Translations under genes and position numbers: made by a program
The notes under the pieces: model-generated
What the model was told of the DNA's origin: nothing
Databases searched by the model: none
Seen by the model: the letters and a program-made list of their open reading frames with translations, nothing else
Shown here: piece by piece, positions 44,259 to 51,913 of the stretch
How the letters are laid out: each line of letters begins with the position of its first letter
Position numbering within the stretch: the first letter of the stretch is position 1
Assembly (NCBI RefSeq): GCF_016863035.1
Contig: NZ_BOOC01000003.1
Coordinates: 682,001 to 746,000 of the forward strand
Source of the DNA: Microbispora corallina
GTDB taxonomy: Bacteria; Actinomycetota; Actinomycetes; Streptosporangiales; Streptosporangiaceae
Direction of reading: 5' to 3'
Length of the DNA: 64,000 nucleotides

Positions 44259-45068
44259 GTGCCGTCGAACCAGCCGCTGACCTGGTTGTACGCCCCCGCC
44301 GACCGTCCCGACCGGGTGGCCAAGGCCCTGGCCGGCGAGGCGGACGTGGTGATCGTCGACCTGGAGGACGCGGTCGCGCCCGAGAACAAGGGGGCCGCCC
44401 GGGCCGAGACCGTCGCGCTGCTCGCCACGCCGCAGCCCCGGGTGGAGATCCGCCTCAACGACGTCCGCACCCCGTACGGCCAGGCGGACCTGCACGCGCT
44501 CGCCTCGCTGCTGTCCGGCACCGCCGGCATCCGCATCCCGAAGGTCGAGTCGGCCGGGGAGGTGCGGCAGGTGGCCGAGGCCGTCCCGGGCGTGCCGCTG
44601 AGGCCGCTCGTCGAGTCGGCGCTCGGACTGGAGCGGGCCTACGAGATCGCCACGGCCTGCGAGGCGGTCGTCGGCGTCGGGCTGGGCGAGGCCGACCTTC
44701 GCGCCGACCTCGGGATCGGCGACGACGCCGGCCTCGCCTGGGCCCGCTCCCGGATCGTCGTGGCGGCCCGCGCGGCCGGGCTGCCCGCGCCGGCGCAGTC
44801 GGTCTACACCAACGTCCGCGACCTCGACGGCCTGGCCGCGTCGTGCGCCGAGGGCCGGGCGCTGGGCTTCCGCGGGCGGGCCGCCATCCACCCGCTCCAG
44901 GTGCCGGTCATCGCGGCGGCCTACCGCCCGAGCCAGCACGAGATCGTTGCGGCGCTGGGGGTCGTGGCCGCCGCCGACCAGGGCGCGGTGGCGCTCGCCG
45001 ACGGCCGGTTCGTCGACGAGGCCGTCGTCCGCCAGGCCCGCCGGGTCCTCGACGCCGCCGAGGGCTGA
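44259..45068 (+). CDS. HpcH/HpaI (CitE-like) CoA-ester lyase
   Basis: A 269-aa TIM-barrel lyase of the CitE/malyl-CoA lyase family: WLYAPADRPDRVAKALAGEA, metal-binding DVVIVDLEDAVAPENKGAAR, IRIPKVESAGEVRQVAEA and GLGEADLRADLGI. Family members cleave citramalyl-, malyl- or related hydroxyacyl-CoA to acetyl-CoA plus an oxoacid. The frame also has a GTG at 44175 that overlaps the transferase stop, but GGAGGA 8 nt before the GTG at 44259 favours the latter. It is the last gene of the operon. Confidence 0.88.
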   Translation: MPSNQPLTWLYAPADRPDRVAKALAGEADVVIVDLEDAVAPENKGAARAETVALLATPQPRVEIRLNDVRTPYGQADLHALASLLSGTAGIRIPKVESAGEVRQVAEAVPGVPLRPLVESALGLERAYEIATACEAVVGVGLGEADLRADLGIGDDAGLAWARSRIVVAARAAGLPAPAQSVYTNVRDLDGLAASCAEGRALGFRGRAAIHPLQVPVIAAAYRPSQHEIVAALGVVAAADQGAVALADGRFVDEAVVRQARRVLDAAEG

Positions 45069-45092
45069 CACCCGCGCGCAGGCACCGGCCGG

Positions 45093-45104
45093 CACCGGCC
45101 GGTG
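45093..45104. terminator. Short palindrome after the ARH operon
   Basis: CACCGGCCGGTG lies 25 bp after the lyase stop, overlapping a 10-bp tandem repeat (GGCACCGGCC at 45081 and 45091). It could be a weak terminator. Stem length is marginal. Confidence 0.3.
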
Positions 45105-45167
45105 GGCCGTGCGGCACACTCACAGGGAGCCGGACCCGGTGAACCCACTGGACCCTGAGGAGGACGC

Positions 45168-46169
45168 ATGCAGGTCCACGACCTGTCCGCGGGACAGGCC
45201 GTCCTCGCCCGCGTCGAGGAGGTCGCCCGCCGCGCCCTGCGGCGGTACGACGTATCCCCGCACGCCGAGGTGACGCTCATCAACGTGTCGGAGAACGCCA
45301 CGTTCACGGTCGACGACGGCGGCGCGCGGACGATCCTGCGGGTCCACCGGCTCGGGTACCACTCCCCGGAGGCCATCGCCTCGGAGCTCCACTGGCTGGA
45401 GGCGCTGCGCGCCGACGCCGGGATCCGCACCCCCGCGGTGGTGCCGGCCCGCGACGGCGCGTGGGTCGTCCGCGTCGAGGACCCGGGTGCCGAGCCGCGG
45501 CACTGCGTGATGTTCGAGTTCCTGCCGGGCGCCGAGCCGGCCGAGGACGGCCTCGTCGAGGACTTCGAACGGCTCGGGGAGATGACCGCCCGCATGCACC
45601 GGCACGCCCGGGAGTGGACGAGGCCCGCGGCCTTCACCCGGTTCCACTGGGACCTCGACGCGGCGTTCGGCCCGTCCCCCCGCTGGGGGAGGTGGCAGGA
45701 CGGCGTCGGCGTGGACCGGGAGGCGAGTGAGGTGCTGGGCCGGCTGGAGGCGGAGCTGCGCCGCCGGCTGGAGCGGTTCGGCAAGGGGCCCGGCCGGTAC
45801 GGCCTCATCCACGCCGACCTCCGCCTGGCCAACCTGCTCGTCGACGGGCCGTCCGGCACCAGCGTCATCGACTTCGACGACTGCGGTCTCGGCTGGTACC
45901 TGTACGACCTGGGCGCCGCCGTGTCCTTCATCGAGCACCACCCCCTCGTTCCCGAGATGGCCCGCTCGTGGACCCGCGGCTACCGGACCGTGCTCGACCT
46001 GCCGCCCGAGGACGAGGCCGAGATCTGGACGTTCATCATGTTCCGGCGCCTGCTCCTGGTCGCCTGGATCGGCTCCCACCCGGCCGCGGAGGTCGCCGGG
46101 GAGCTCGGCGCCGGTTACACCCGGGGCAGCTGCGAGCTGGCCGAGCGCTACCTCGGCGGATCACTCTGA
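45168..46169 (+). CDS. Aminoglycoside phosphotransferase-fold kinase
   Basis: A 333-aa protein-kinase-like small-molecule kinase (APH, PF01636). The N lobe shows NVSENATFTV and TILRVHRLGY; the catalytic loop is LIHADLRLANLLVD with Asp217, and the metal motif is SVIDFDDCGLGW. The family includes homoserine, choline, fructosamine and methylthioribose kinases as well as resistance enzymes. GAGGAGG lies upstream of the ATG. Its position after the ARH operon suggests a sugar or polyol substrate; antibiotic resistance is not indicated. Confidence 0.88.
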   Translation: MQVHDLSAGQAVLARVEEVARRALRRYDVSPHAEVTLINVSENATFTVDDGGARTILRVHRLGYHSPEAIASELHWLEALRADAGIRTPAVVPARDGAWVVRVEDPGAEPRHCVMFEFLPGAEPAEDGLVEDFERLGEMTARMHRHAREWTRPAAFTRFHWDLDAAFGPSPRWGRWQDGVGVDREASEVLGRLEAELRRRLERFGKGPGRYGLIHADLRLANLLVDGPSGTSVIDFDDCGLGWYLYDLGAAVSFIEHHPLVPEMARSWTRGYRTVLDLPPEDEAEIWTFIMFRRLLLVAWIGSHPAAEVAGELGAGYTRGSCELAERYLGGSL

Positions 46170-46331
46170 TCCCCCTGGGGGCCGGGTCTGCCGGAATCGC
46201 GGGAGGCCCCCCGGCGTCCTGTGATCTAATCGGGGCCGGCCCCGTGTTCCCGTCCGCCGCCTCCGCGGAGCCCGTCCAGGGCTGATCGGCGTCGAGGACC
46301 GGCGGCACGGCATGGCGAGAGAGGTGGGAAG

Positions 46332-47420
46332 GTGTCCCTCGACCCGGCCGGAGCGAACGGGCGGCCTGTGCGCGCGGTGCGGATCGCGAGCGCCCCGGTC
46401 AGCTTCGGCGTCTACCTCGCGGGGCGCGCGGCGATCGGGCCGGACGAGATGCTCGCCGCCATGCGGGAGGCCGGGTACGACGGCACGGACTCCGGGCCCC
46501 TCGGCTACCTCGGCACCGGGCCCGGCCTCGCCCGCCGGCTCGCCCGGCACGGGCTCGGCCTCGCGGGCGGCTGGGTCGACCTGCGGTACGGCGACCCCGG
46601 CGGGTTCGCCGAGGACGTCGTCGCGCTGGAGGCCGCGCTCGACGTGTTCGCGGCCGTGCCGGTGGACGACCCGCGGTTCGCCCCGCGTCCCACGCTCGCG
46701 TGCCCCGACAACCCCGAGAGGTACGCCCGGCCGGGCATGCCGGCCGACCGCCGGCTCCGGATCCCGGACGAGGAGTGGCCGGCGTTCGCGGCGCGAGTGC
46801 GCGAGGCGGCGGCCCGCTGCCGCGACCGGGGGCTGGAACCCGCCTTCCACCACCACCTGGGCACCGACGTCGAGACGCCCGAGGAGATCGAGCGACTGCT
46901 CGACCTCACCGACGTCTCCCTCTGCCTCGACACCGGGCACCTGTGGCTGGCGGGTGGCGACCCGGTGCGCGCGCTGCGCGACTGGGCGCCGCGGATCCGG
47001 CAGGTGCACGTCAAGGACGCCGCCCGCGACACGCTCGCCCGCGTCCGGGCCGCCGGAGGCGACCTCGCCGAGCTCGTCCGCCGGGGCGGCTTCCGCCCGC
47101 TGGGGTCGGGGGACCTGAACGTCTCCGCCATCGCCGCCGAGCTGCGGCGGGTGGGCTACGAGGGCTGGATCGTCGTCGAGCAGGACGTCGTCGCCCCCGA
47201 GCCCGATCCCCCCGGCGCCGGCGGCGCGGCGGGACGTCCCGGGACGGACGCCGGAGCCGCGGGGTCCACGTGGAGCCGGCCGGACGCTCCCGCGGGGTCG
47301 ACGTGGAGCCGGCCGGACGCTCCCGCGGGCCCGTACGCGGCGGTCCTCGCCCGGGCGGTCGAGAACCAGCGGGACAACCTGGCCGTCCTCGACGCCGCTC
47401 TGCGGTCCGCGGGGCTGTGA
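46332..47420 (+). CDS. Sugar phosphate isomerase/epimerase (IolE-like TIM barrel)
   Basis: A 362-aa xylose isomerase-like TIM barrel (AP endonuclease 2 family). It opens with VRIASAPVSFGVYLAG; metal residues are expected in PAFHHHLGTDVETPEEIE, SLCLDTGHLWLAGGDP and IRQVHVKDAARD, and VVEQDV. Relatives act as inosose dehydratases or sugar epimerases. The barrel is followed by a Gly/Ala/Pro insert with two copies of an 11-residue unit (see 47262-47327) and a final helix. GTG start, with AAGG close by. A 14-bp palindrome (46231-46244) lies in the leader. Confidence 0.88.
   Translation: MSLDPAGANGRPVRAVRIASAPVSFGVYLAGRAAIGPDEMLAAMREAGYDGTDSGPLGYLGTGPGLARRLARHGLGLAGGWVDLRYGDPGGFAEDVVALEAALDVFAAVPVDDPRFAPRPTLACPDNPERYARPGMPADRRLRIPDEEWPAFAARVREAAARCRDRGLEPAFHHHLGTDVETPEEIERLLDLTDVSLCLDTGHLWLAGGDPVRALRDWAPRIRQVHVKDAARDTLARVRAAGGDLAELVRRGGFRPLGSGDLNVSAIAAELRRVGYEGWIVVEQDVVAPEPDPPGAGGAAGRPGTDAGAAGSTWSRPDAPAGSTWSRPDAPAGPYAAVLARAVENQRDNLAVLDAALRSAGL
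47262..47327 (+). repeat. 33-bp tandem duplication inside the isomerase gene
   Basis: Two adjacent 33-bp units (47262-47294 and 47295-47327) differ at a single base and encode GSTWSRPDAPA twice. The near-identity, including third codon positions, points to a recent duplication; it is in frame and in a linker. Confidence 0.93.
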
Positions 47421-47488
47421 CGGCCGCCCGGCGCCGCGCCCGCCGCGTCTCCGGGGCCGGCCGCTCCCACCGGGCTCACCGTGGCCGA

Positions 47489-47503
47489 GATCACATTGTG
47501 ATC
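47489..47503. promoter_or_regulatory. Perfect 15-bp palindrome before MFS gene
   Basis: GATCACATTGTGATC has two 7-bp arms around a central T. It lies 120 bp before the MFS start. The form suits a dimeric repressor (GntR or TetR type); TCACA and TGTGA are in the wrong order for CRP. Confidence 0.6.
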
Positions 47504-47553
47504 CGCCGTCTCGTTGACGAACGCCGCCAGGGCGGATGTGATACCTGGAAGCG

Positions 47554-47565
47554 CGTTCTAGAACG
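47554..47565. promoter_or_regulatory. 12-bp palindrome before MFS gene
   Basis: CGTTCTAGAACG is a perfect palindrome 57 bp before the MFS start and 50 bp after the 15-bp one. It is probably an operator overlapping the promoter. The bound regulator is unknown. Confidence 0.55.
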
Positions 47566-47622
47566 ATTGTCTGTTTCTGACCTCCGCCCGCCCCCGGGCG
47601 CCGAGGCGTAAGCGAGGCTGCG

Positions 47623-48927
47623 ATGAGACCGTTCTACGTGCGCGAGCTGACCGTCTACCCCACCGGGCGCCGCCGGCTGTGGCTGCTGGCCGTCGCCGTG
47701 CTGGCCAGCCTGATCGCCAACTTCGAGACCACGATCGCCACGATCCTGCCGCTGCTGCGCGAGGACCTCGGCATGTCCCTGGAGACGTACGGCCTGATCG
47801 CCGCCGCCTCCGTCCTGGTCGGCGGCGTGTCGGCCGGGTTCGGCGGGATCCTCAGCGACCGGTGGGGCCGGGTCGCCATCCTCGTCCCCACGCTCACCGT
47901 GACGGCCGCGTGCAACTTCCTGCTGGCGACCGTGAGCAGCGTCTCCGGGCTGTTCGCGGTGCGGTGCCTGATGCTGTTCATCGAGGGCGCAGGCATCACG
48001 ATCACGGCGAGCCTCGTCCGGGACTTCTCGCCCCGGCTCGGCCGCGCCCAGGCCTTCGCGTTCTGGACGTGGGGTCCCGTCGGCGCCTCGTTCCTCGCCT
48101 CGGCCATCGCGGGCGCGACGCTGCCGGTGTTCGACGACGCGTGGCAGTCGCAGGCGATCATCATGGGCGTCGTCTCGCTGCTGTTGTGCGCGCTCGTCGT
48201 CTGGCAGATCGCCGAGCCGTCCGCGGCGCTGCGGGCACGGGTGCTCACCGAGGAGGAGGCCGTCGGCGGCGAGGAGGCGTTCGACCCGGGACGGGTCCGC
48301 GAACTGCTGCGCCATCCCCGCCTGTGGGCCCACGTGGTCGGCAACACCGGCTGGCAGGTGCTCTACTGGACCTTCGCGATCTTCGGGCAGACCGTGCTGG
48401 TGGACGCGTTCCGGATGGACGTGGCGGCGGCCAACGGAGTGGTCGCGCTCGGGATCGTGCTCAACGCCGTCACCGTGGTCGTCGTCGGGCGGGTGTCCGA
48501 CCGGCTCCGGCTGCGCAAGCCGTTCATGCTGGCCGGGACCGTCGCGACGATCGCGCTGCTTGGCTACTTCGTGTCGCTCACCGGCGCGGAGAACCCGGGC
48601 GTCGCCCACGTCACCGCGGTCTACGGCCTGATCTTCCTCGCCATGGGCGTCGCGTACGTCCCCTGGATGGCCGGCTACTCGGAGGACGCGGAGGACGTGC
48701 GGCCGAGCCTGCAGGGCGCGGCCCTCGGCCTGTGGGGCATGGTCGTCCGGGTGATGATCGTGGGCCTGCTCGTCGCCGCCCCCCAGGTCGTGGCCGGTGG
48801 CGGCTGGGGGAGCTGGCTGGTCGTCGCCCTGGGCGGCCAGGTGGTGTTCCTGCTGTCGATCGCGGCGTACGGCGGCCCCTGGCGCCGGGCCCGCGCCGCC
48901 GTCGCCCCCCGCCTCGCCGGCGGCTGA
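47623..48927 (+). CDS. MFS transporter
   Basis: A 434-aa major facilitator with 12 helices. Motif A is GGILSDRWGRVAILVPTL and its repeat GRVSDRLRLRKPFMLAG; the first helix is LAVAVLASLIANFETTIATI. The family resembles metabolite:H+ symporters, not drug exporters. Two palindromes upstream suggest tight control. It may import or export a compound linked to the isomerase and ARH operon before it; the substrate is unknown. Confidence 0.88.
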   Translation: MRPFYVRELTVYPTGRRRLWLLAVAVLASLIANFETTIATILPLLREDLGMSLETYGLIAAASVLVGGVSAGFGGILSDRWGRVAILVPTLTVTAACNFLLATVSSVSGLFAVRCLMLFIEGAGITITASLVRDFSPRLGRAQAFAFWTWGPVGASFLASAIAGATLPVFDDAWQSQAIIMGVVSLLLCALVVWQIAEPSAALRARVLTEEEAVGGEEAFDPGRVRELLRHPRLWAHVVGNTGWQVLYWTFAIFGQTVLVDAFRMDVAAANGVVALGIVLNAVTVVVVGRVSDRLRLRKPFMLAGTVATIALLGYFVSLTGAENPGVAHVTAVYGLIFLAMGVAYVPWMAGYSEDAEDVRPSLQGAALGLWGMVVRVMIVGLLVAAPQVVAGGGWGSWLVVALGGQVVFLLSIAAYGGPWRRARAAVAPRLAGG

Positions 48928-48967
48928 CCGGCCGGCCGACCGGGTGGCGCCGGTCGTCGTCCGCGGG

Positions 48968-49003
48968 CCTCCCGGCCCGCCCCGGGAGGGCCGGGCCGGG
49001 AGG
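48968..49003. terminator. Bidirectional hairpin terminator
   Basis: A 12-bp GC-rich stem (48968-48979 with 48992-49003) and a 12-nt loop lie between the MFS stop and the convergent GH28 stop, serving both genes. Confidence 0.7.
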
Positions 49004-49010
49004 GCGGGGC

Positions 49011-50513
49011 TCAGCCGCAGCTTTGGGTGGAGCCGCCGGACGAGCTGATCCGCAGGGAACCGCCGGAGCTGTTCGCGCTGTTCGTCACGCAGTAGCCGGT
49101 GACGGACTGGAATCCGAGGTCGTGCGGGCTGCTGGAGCCGCGCTCGGCCGTGAAGTGGTCGAACGTGAGCCCGCTCGCGGCGTTCGCGATGACGGCGGGC
49201 CGGCCGTCGTTCGAGGCGAACTCGACCGAGCTGTTCACGAACTTCACGTTGTCGGCGTTGTGGATGTACCAGCCGTACGCCGGCCGGGTGCCGATGCTCT
49301 TCGGGTTGTAGTCCTTGGGGTCGTTGGACGGGACGGAGGTCGACATCGTGCCGTTGCCGCCGGGCACGGTGAGGTGCACGTTGGTGAAGGTCACGCCGCT
49401 GATCCGGTTGGCTCCCGACTCGCCCCAGAGCGTCGGGCTGAACGACGGGCTGACCCCGGTGCCCGTGACGTTGTCGTAGGTGACGTCGCTGATGCGGCCG
49501 ACTCCGGGGTTGTTCCCGCAGCGTTTCCTTGTGCCGATCTTCTGCATGATGGGCGAGCGCACGCCCGTCATCGTGATGTCCCGGTAGTGGACGTCGCTGA
49601 TGACCGAGCCGTCCATGGACACCATGCCGAGGCCGGACTTGTCGGCGCCGGTGATGGTGATGCGGGCGAACTGGTAGTCGCTGAAGTCGCCGCAGGTCTC
49701 CGAGCCGAACATCAGCGCGTTGCAGCACTCGGCGGACAGGTGGGAGTCGGTCACGGTGACGTGCCCGTTCGGCATCTTGGCGCCCAGCGCGTAGTCGCTC
49801 TTGAACACGAGCGCGTCGTCGTTGGCGGCGATGTCCGCGTTCGTGATCGTGACGTTGGTCGCGCTGATGACGTTCCAGCCGTCGCGGTCGCTCGCGGTGT
49901 CGATGTGCAGGTGGTCGGAGGTGATGCCGGTGCAGCCGTTCGTGAGGATCGCGAAGTGGCCGCCCCGGCGGAACGTGACCCCGTTGAGCGTCAGCCCGTT
50001 GCACCGGGTGAGAGAAAGGATCTTGTCGGCCTGGCCGGAGTCGGGGTTGCCGGTGATCAGGTGGCCGCCGCCGTCGATCGTCCCCGACCCGGTGATCCCG
50101 ATGTTGGTGAGACGGTCACCGTAGATCATCGCGTTGTGGAAGTGGCTGTGGCCGTAGTCCTGGTAGTCGTCGTTGGGGTTGGACTCGGGGGCGTCGTAGT
50201 CGTCGGAGCCGGAGCCCTTCAGCGTGGCGCCCGAGTCGAGCTGCAGGGTGACGTTGCTCTTCAGGTGGATCGTGTTGCTCGACCTGTACGTCCCGGAGGG
50301 GAAGCGGACGATCCCGCCTCCGGCGGCGTTCGCAGCGGTGACGGCCTTGTTGATGGCGCCGCTGTCGTTGTTCGAGCCGTCGCCCTTGGCGCCGTAGTCC
50401 TTCACGTTGAAGGTGGCGGCGGCCGTGGCCGGCGGGCTCACGACGACCGTCGTGGCGGCCACGACGATGAGCGCGGCGAGCCACACCCATACCGTTGACG
50501 CGCGTCGTAACAC
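49011..50513 (-). CDS. Secreted GH28-type polygalacturonase/pectinase, TTA as codon 2
   Basis: A 500-aa secreted right-handed beta-helix enzyme related to polygalacturonases. The signal peptide is about residues 1-32 (LAALIVVAATTVVV helix, cleavage near TAAA), followed by the Pec_lyase_3-like start FNVKDYGAKGDGSNNDSGAI. The catalytic Asp positions are represented by DGWNVISATNV and ANDDALVFKSD; the later GHG and RIK motifs of classical GH28 are altered. The start is a GTG at 50513 with GGAG just upstream, and the second codon is TTA, the rare leucine codon read by the bldA tRNA. Expression should therefore be tied to development. A possible operator lies at 50631-50644. Confidence 0.88.
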   Translation of the reverse strand: MLRRASTVWVWLAALIVVAATTVVVSPPATAAATFNVKDYGAKGDGSNNDSGAINKAVTAANAAGGGIVRFPSGTYRSSNTIHLKSNVTLQLDSGATLKGSGSDDYDAPESNPNDDYQDYGHSHFHNAMIYGDRLTNIGITGSGTIDGGGHLITGNPDSGQADKILSLTRCNGLTLNGVTFRRGGHFAILTNGCTGITSDHLHIDTASDRDGWNVISATNVTITNADIAANDDALVFKSDYALGAKMPNGHVTVTDSHLSAECCNALMFGSETCGDFSDYQFARITITGADKSGLGMVSMDGSVISDVHYRDITMTGVRSPIMQKIGTRKRCGNNPGVGRISDVTYDNVTGTGVSPSFSPTLWGESGANRISGVTFTNVHLTVPGGNGTMSTSVPSNDPKDYNPKSIGTRPAYGWYIHNADNVKFVNSSVEFASNDGRPAVIANAASGLTFDHFTAERGSSSPHDLGFQSVTGYCVTNSANSSGGSLRISSSGGSTQSCG

Positions 50514-50630
50514 AGCATCTCCGTTCCGATCAGGCCGGGTCTCGCCATCGACCGGCCGTCTCAGGTGCCTAGAGGAGCCTCCATGCGTCCACGCGCGCAT
50601 ACCGCTGGTCGCGGTGGGCTCAGACTAGGC

Positions 50631-50644
50631 ATCAGACATCCGAT
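50631..50644. promoter_or_regulatory. Quasi-palindromic site upstream of GH28 gene
   Basis: ATCAGACATCCGAT has the symmetric frame ATC-n-GA-nn-TC-n-GAT. It is 118 bp upstream of the GH28 start and 91 bp before the LigD-type gene. It looks like a GntR- or LacI-type operator for a plant polysaccharide regulon, but no regulator is nearby. Confidence 0.4.
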
Positions 50645-50734
50645 GAGTCAAGCAAGTCAGGGAGACGTGAACCTTCACGTGGGACGGATTTCCGGGATAG
50701 CTCCGATGTATGAGGGGCGGCGTAGGGTGGCGGC

Positions 50735-51913
50735 ATGACGCTGGAGGTCGACGGCAGGGAAGTGAAGATCACCAGTCCCGAGCGCGTGGTCTTCCCGCGG
50801 ACCGGGCACACGAAGCTCGACCTGGTGTCCTTCTACCGCGTGGTGGGGGAGGGGGCGCTGCGCGGCGTGGCCGACCGGCCGGTCATCCTGAAGCGGTTCG
50901 TGCACGGCGTCGACCAGGAGGCGTTCTTCCAGAAGCGGGCCCCGGCCAAGCGCCCCGCCTGGATCGAGGTCGTGGAGCTGAGCTACCCCTCCGGCCGTAC
51001 GGCGGACGAGGTCGTGATCCGCGACCTGGCCACCCTGCTGTGGACGGTCAACCTCGGCTGCGTCGACCTGAACCCGCACCCCGTCCGCGCCGGGGACCTC
51101 GACCACCCCGACGAGCTGCGGATCGACCTCGACCCGGTGCCGGGGGTCACGTGGGAGCAGATCGTCCGCACCGCCTTCGTCGCGCGCGACGTGCTGGAGG
51201 AGCACGGCCTGACCGCCTGGCCCAAGACGTCCGGCTCGCGCGGCTTCCACGTGTACGCGCGGATCGAGCCCCGGTGGGCGTTCCGCGAGGTCCGGCTGGC
51301 GGCCGAGGCCGTGGCGCGGGAGGTCGAGCGCCGGGCGCCGGAGATCGCCACGAGCCGGTGGTGGAAGGAGGAGCGGTGGGGCGTGTTCGTCGACTACAAC
51401 CAGAACGCCCGCGACCGCACCGTCGCCTCGGCCTACTCGGTGCGGCCGACCGGCCTCGTCTCCACCCCGCTGCGCTGGGACGAGGTGGCCGCGTGCCGGC
51501 CCGAGGACTTCACGATGGCGAGCGTGCCCGACCGGTACGCCGAGCTGGGCGACCCGTGGGCCGGGATGGACGGGGCGGCGGGCGTGCTCGACCCGCTGCT
51601 GGAGCTGGCGGAGGCCCAGGGCCCGCGCCCGGCCCAGCCGAAGGGTGAGGGGCGGCGCAAGCCGACCATGCCGCTGATCGAGATCGCCCGGGCGCAGACG
51701 AGGGACGAGGCGATGGCCGGGTTCGAGCGCTGGAAGGCCCGTCACCCCGACGTGGCGCGGCTGCTGCGGCCCGCCGACGTCCTGGTGGACGGCATGCGCG
51801 GCCGCAGCTCGGTCTGGTTCCGCATCCGGGTCAACCTCCAGCACGTGCCCGAGGCGGAGCGCCCGGAGCAGGAGCCGCTGGAGGTCGACTACGACCCCTG
51901 GCGCGGCCGGTAG
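50735..51913 (+). CDS. LigD-type polymerase/primase domain protein
   Basis: A 392-aa stand-alone PolDom (archaeo-eukaryotic primase fold) as used in bacterial non-homologous end joining. Motifs are present: ELRIDLDPVPGVTWEQIV (metal Asp pair), KTSGSRGFHVYARIEP, FVDYNQNARDRTVASAYSVR. It lacks the ligase and phosphoesterase domains of LigD, and no Ku or ligase is in the window; the C-terminal 90 residues form a basic extension. TAGGGT (50723-50728) ends 6 nt before the ATG, a leaderless arrangement. Its 3' end overlaps the convergent GMC gene by 25 bp. Confidence 0.92.
   Translation: MTLEVDGREVKITSPERVVFPRTGHTKLDLVSFYRVVGEGALRGVADRPVILKRFVHGVDQEAFFQKRAPAKRPAWIEVVELSYPSGRTADEVVIRDLATLLWTVNLGCVDLNPHPVRAGDLDHPDELRIDLDPVPGVTWEQIVRTAFVARDVLEEHGLTAWPKTSGSRGFHVYARIEPRWAFREVRLAAEAVAREVERRAPEIATSRWWKEERWGVFVDYNQNARDRTVASAYSVRPTGLVSTPLRWDEVAACRPEDFTMASVPDRYAELGDPWAGMDGAAGVLDPLLELAEAQGPRPAQPKGEGRRKPTMPLIEIARAQTRDEAMAGFERWKARHPDVARLLRPADVLVDGMRGRSSVWFRIRVNLQHVPEAERPEQEPLEVDYDPWRGR

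Noticed and set aside
45168-46169. Aminoglycoside resistance gene
   Set aside because: The APH fold is shared by many metabolic kinases, and the setting is a catabolic locus with no resistance context.
47489-47503. CRP/GlxR binding site
   Set aside because: The half-sites are in the order TCACA then TGTGA with a 1-bp gap; the CRP consensus is TGTGA-N6-TCACA.
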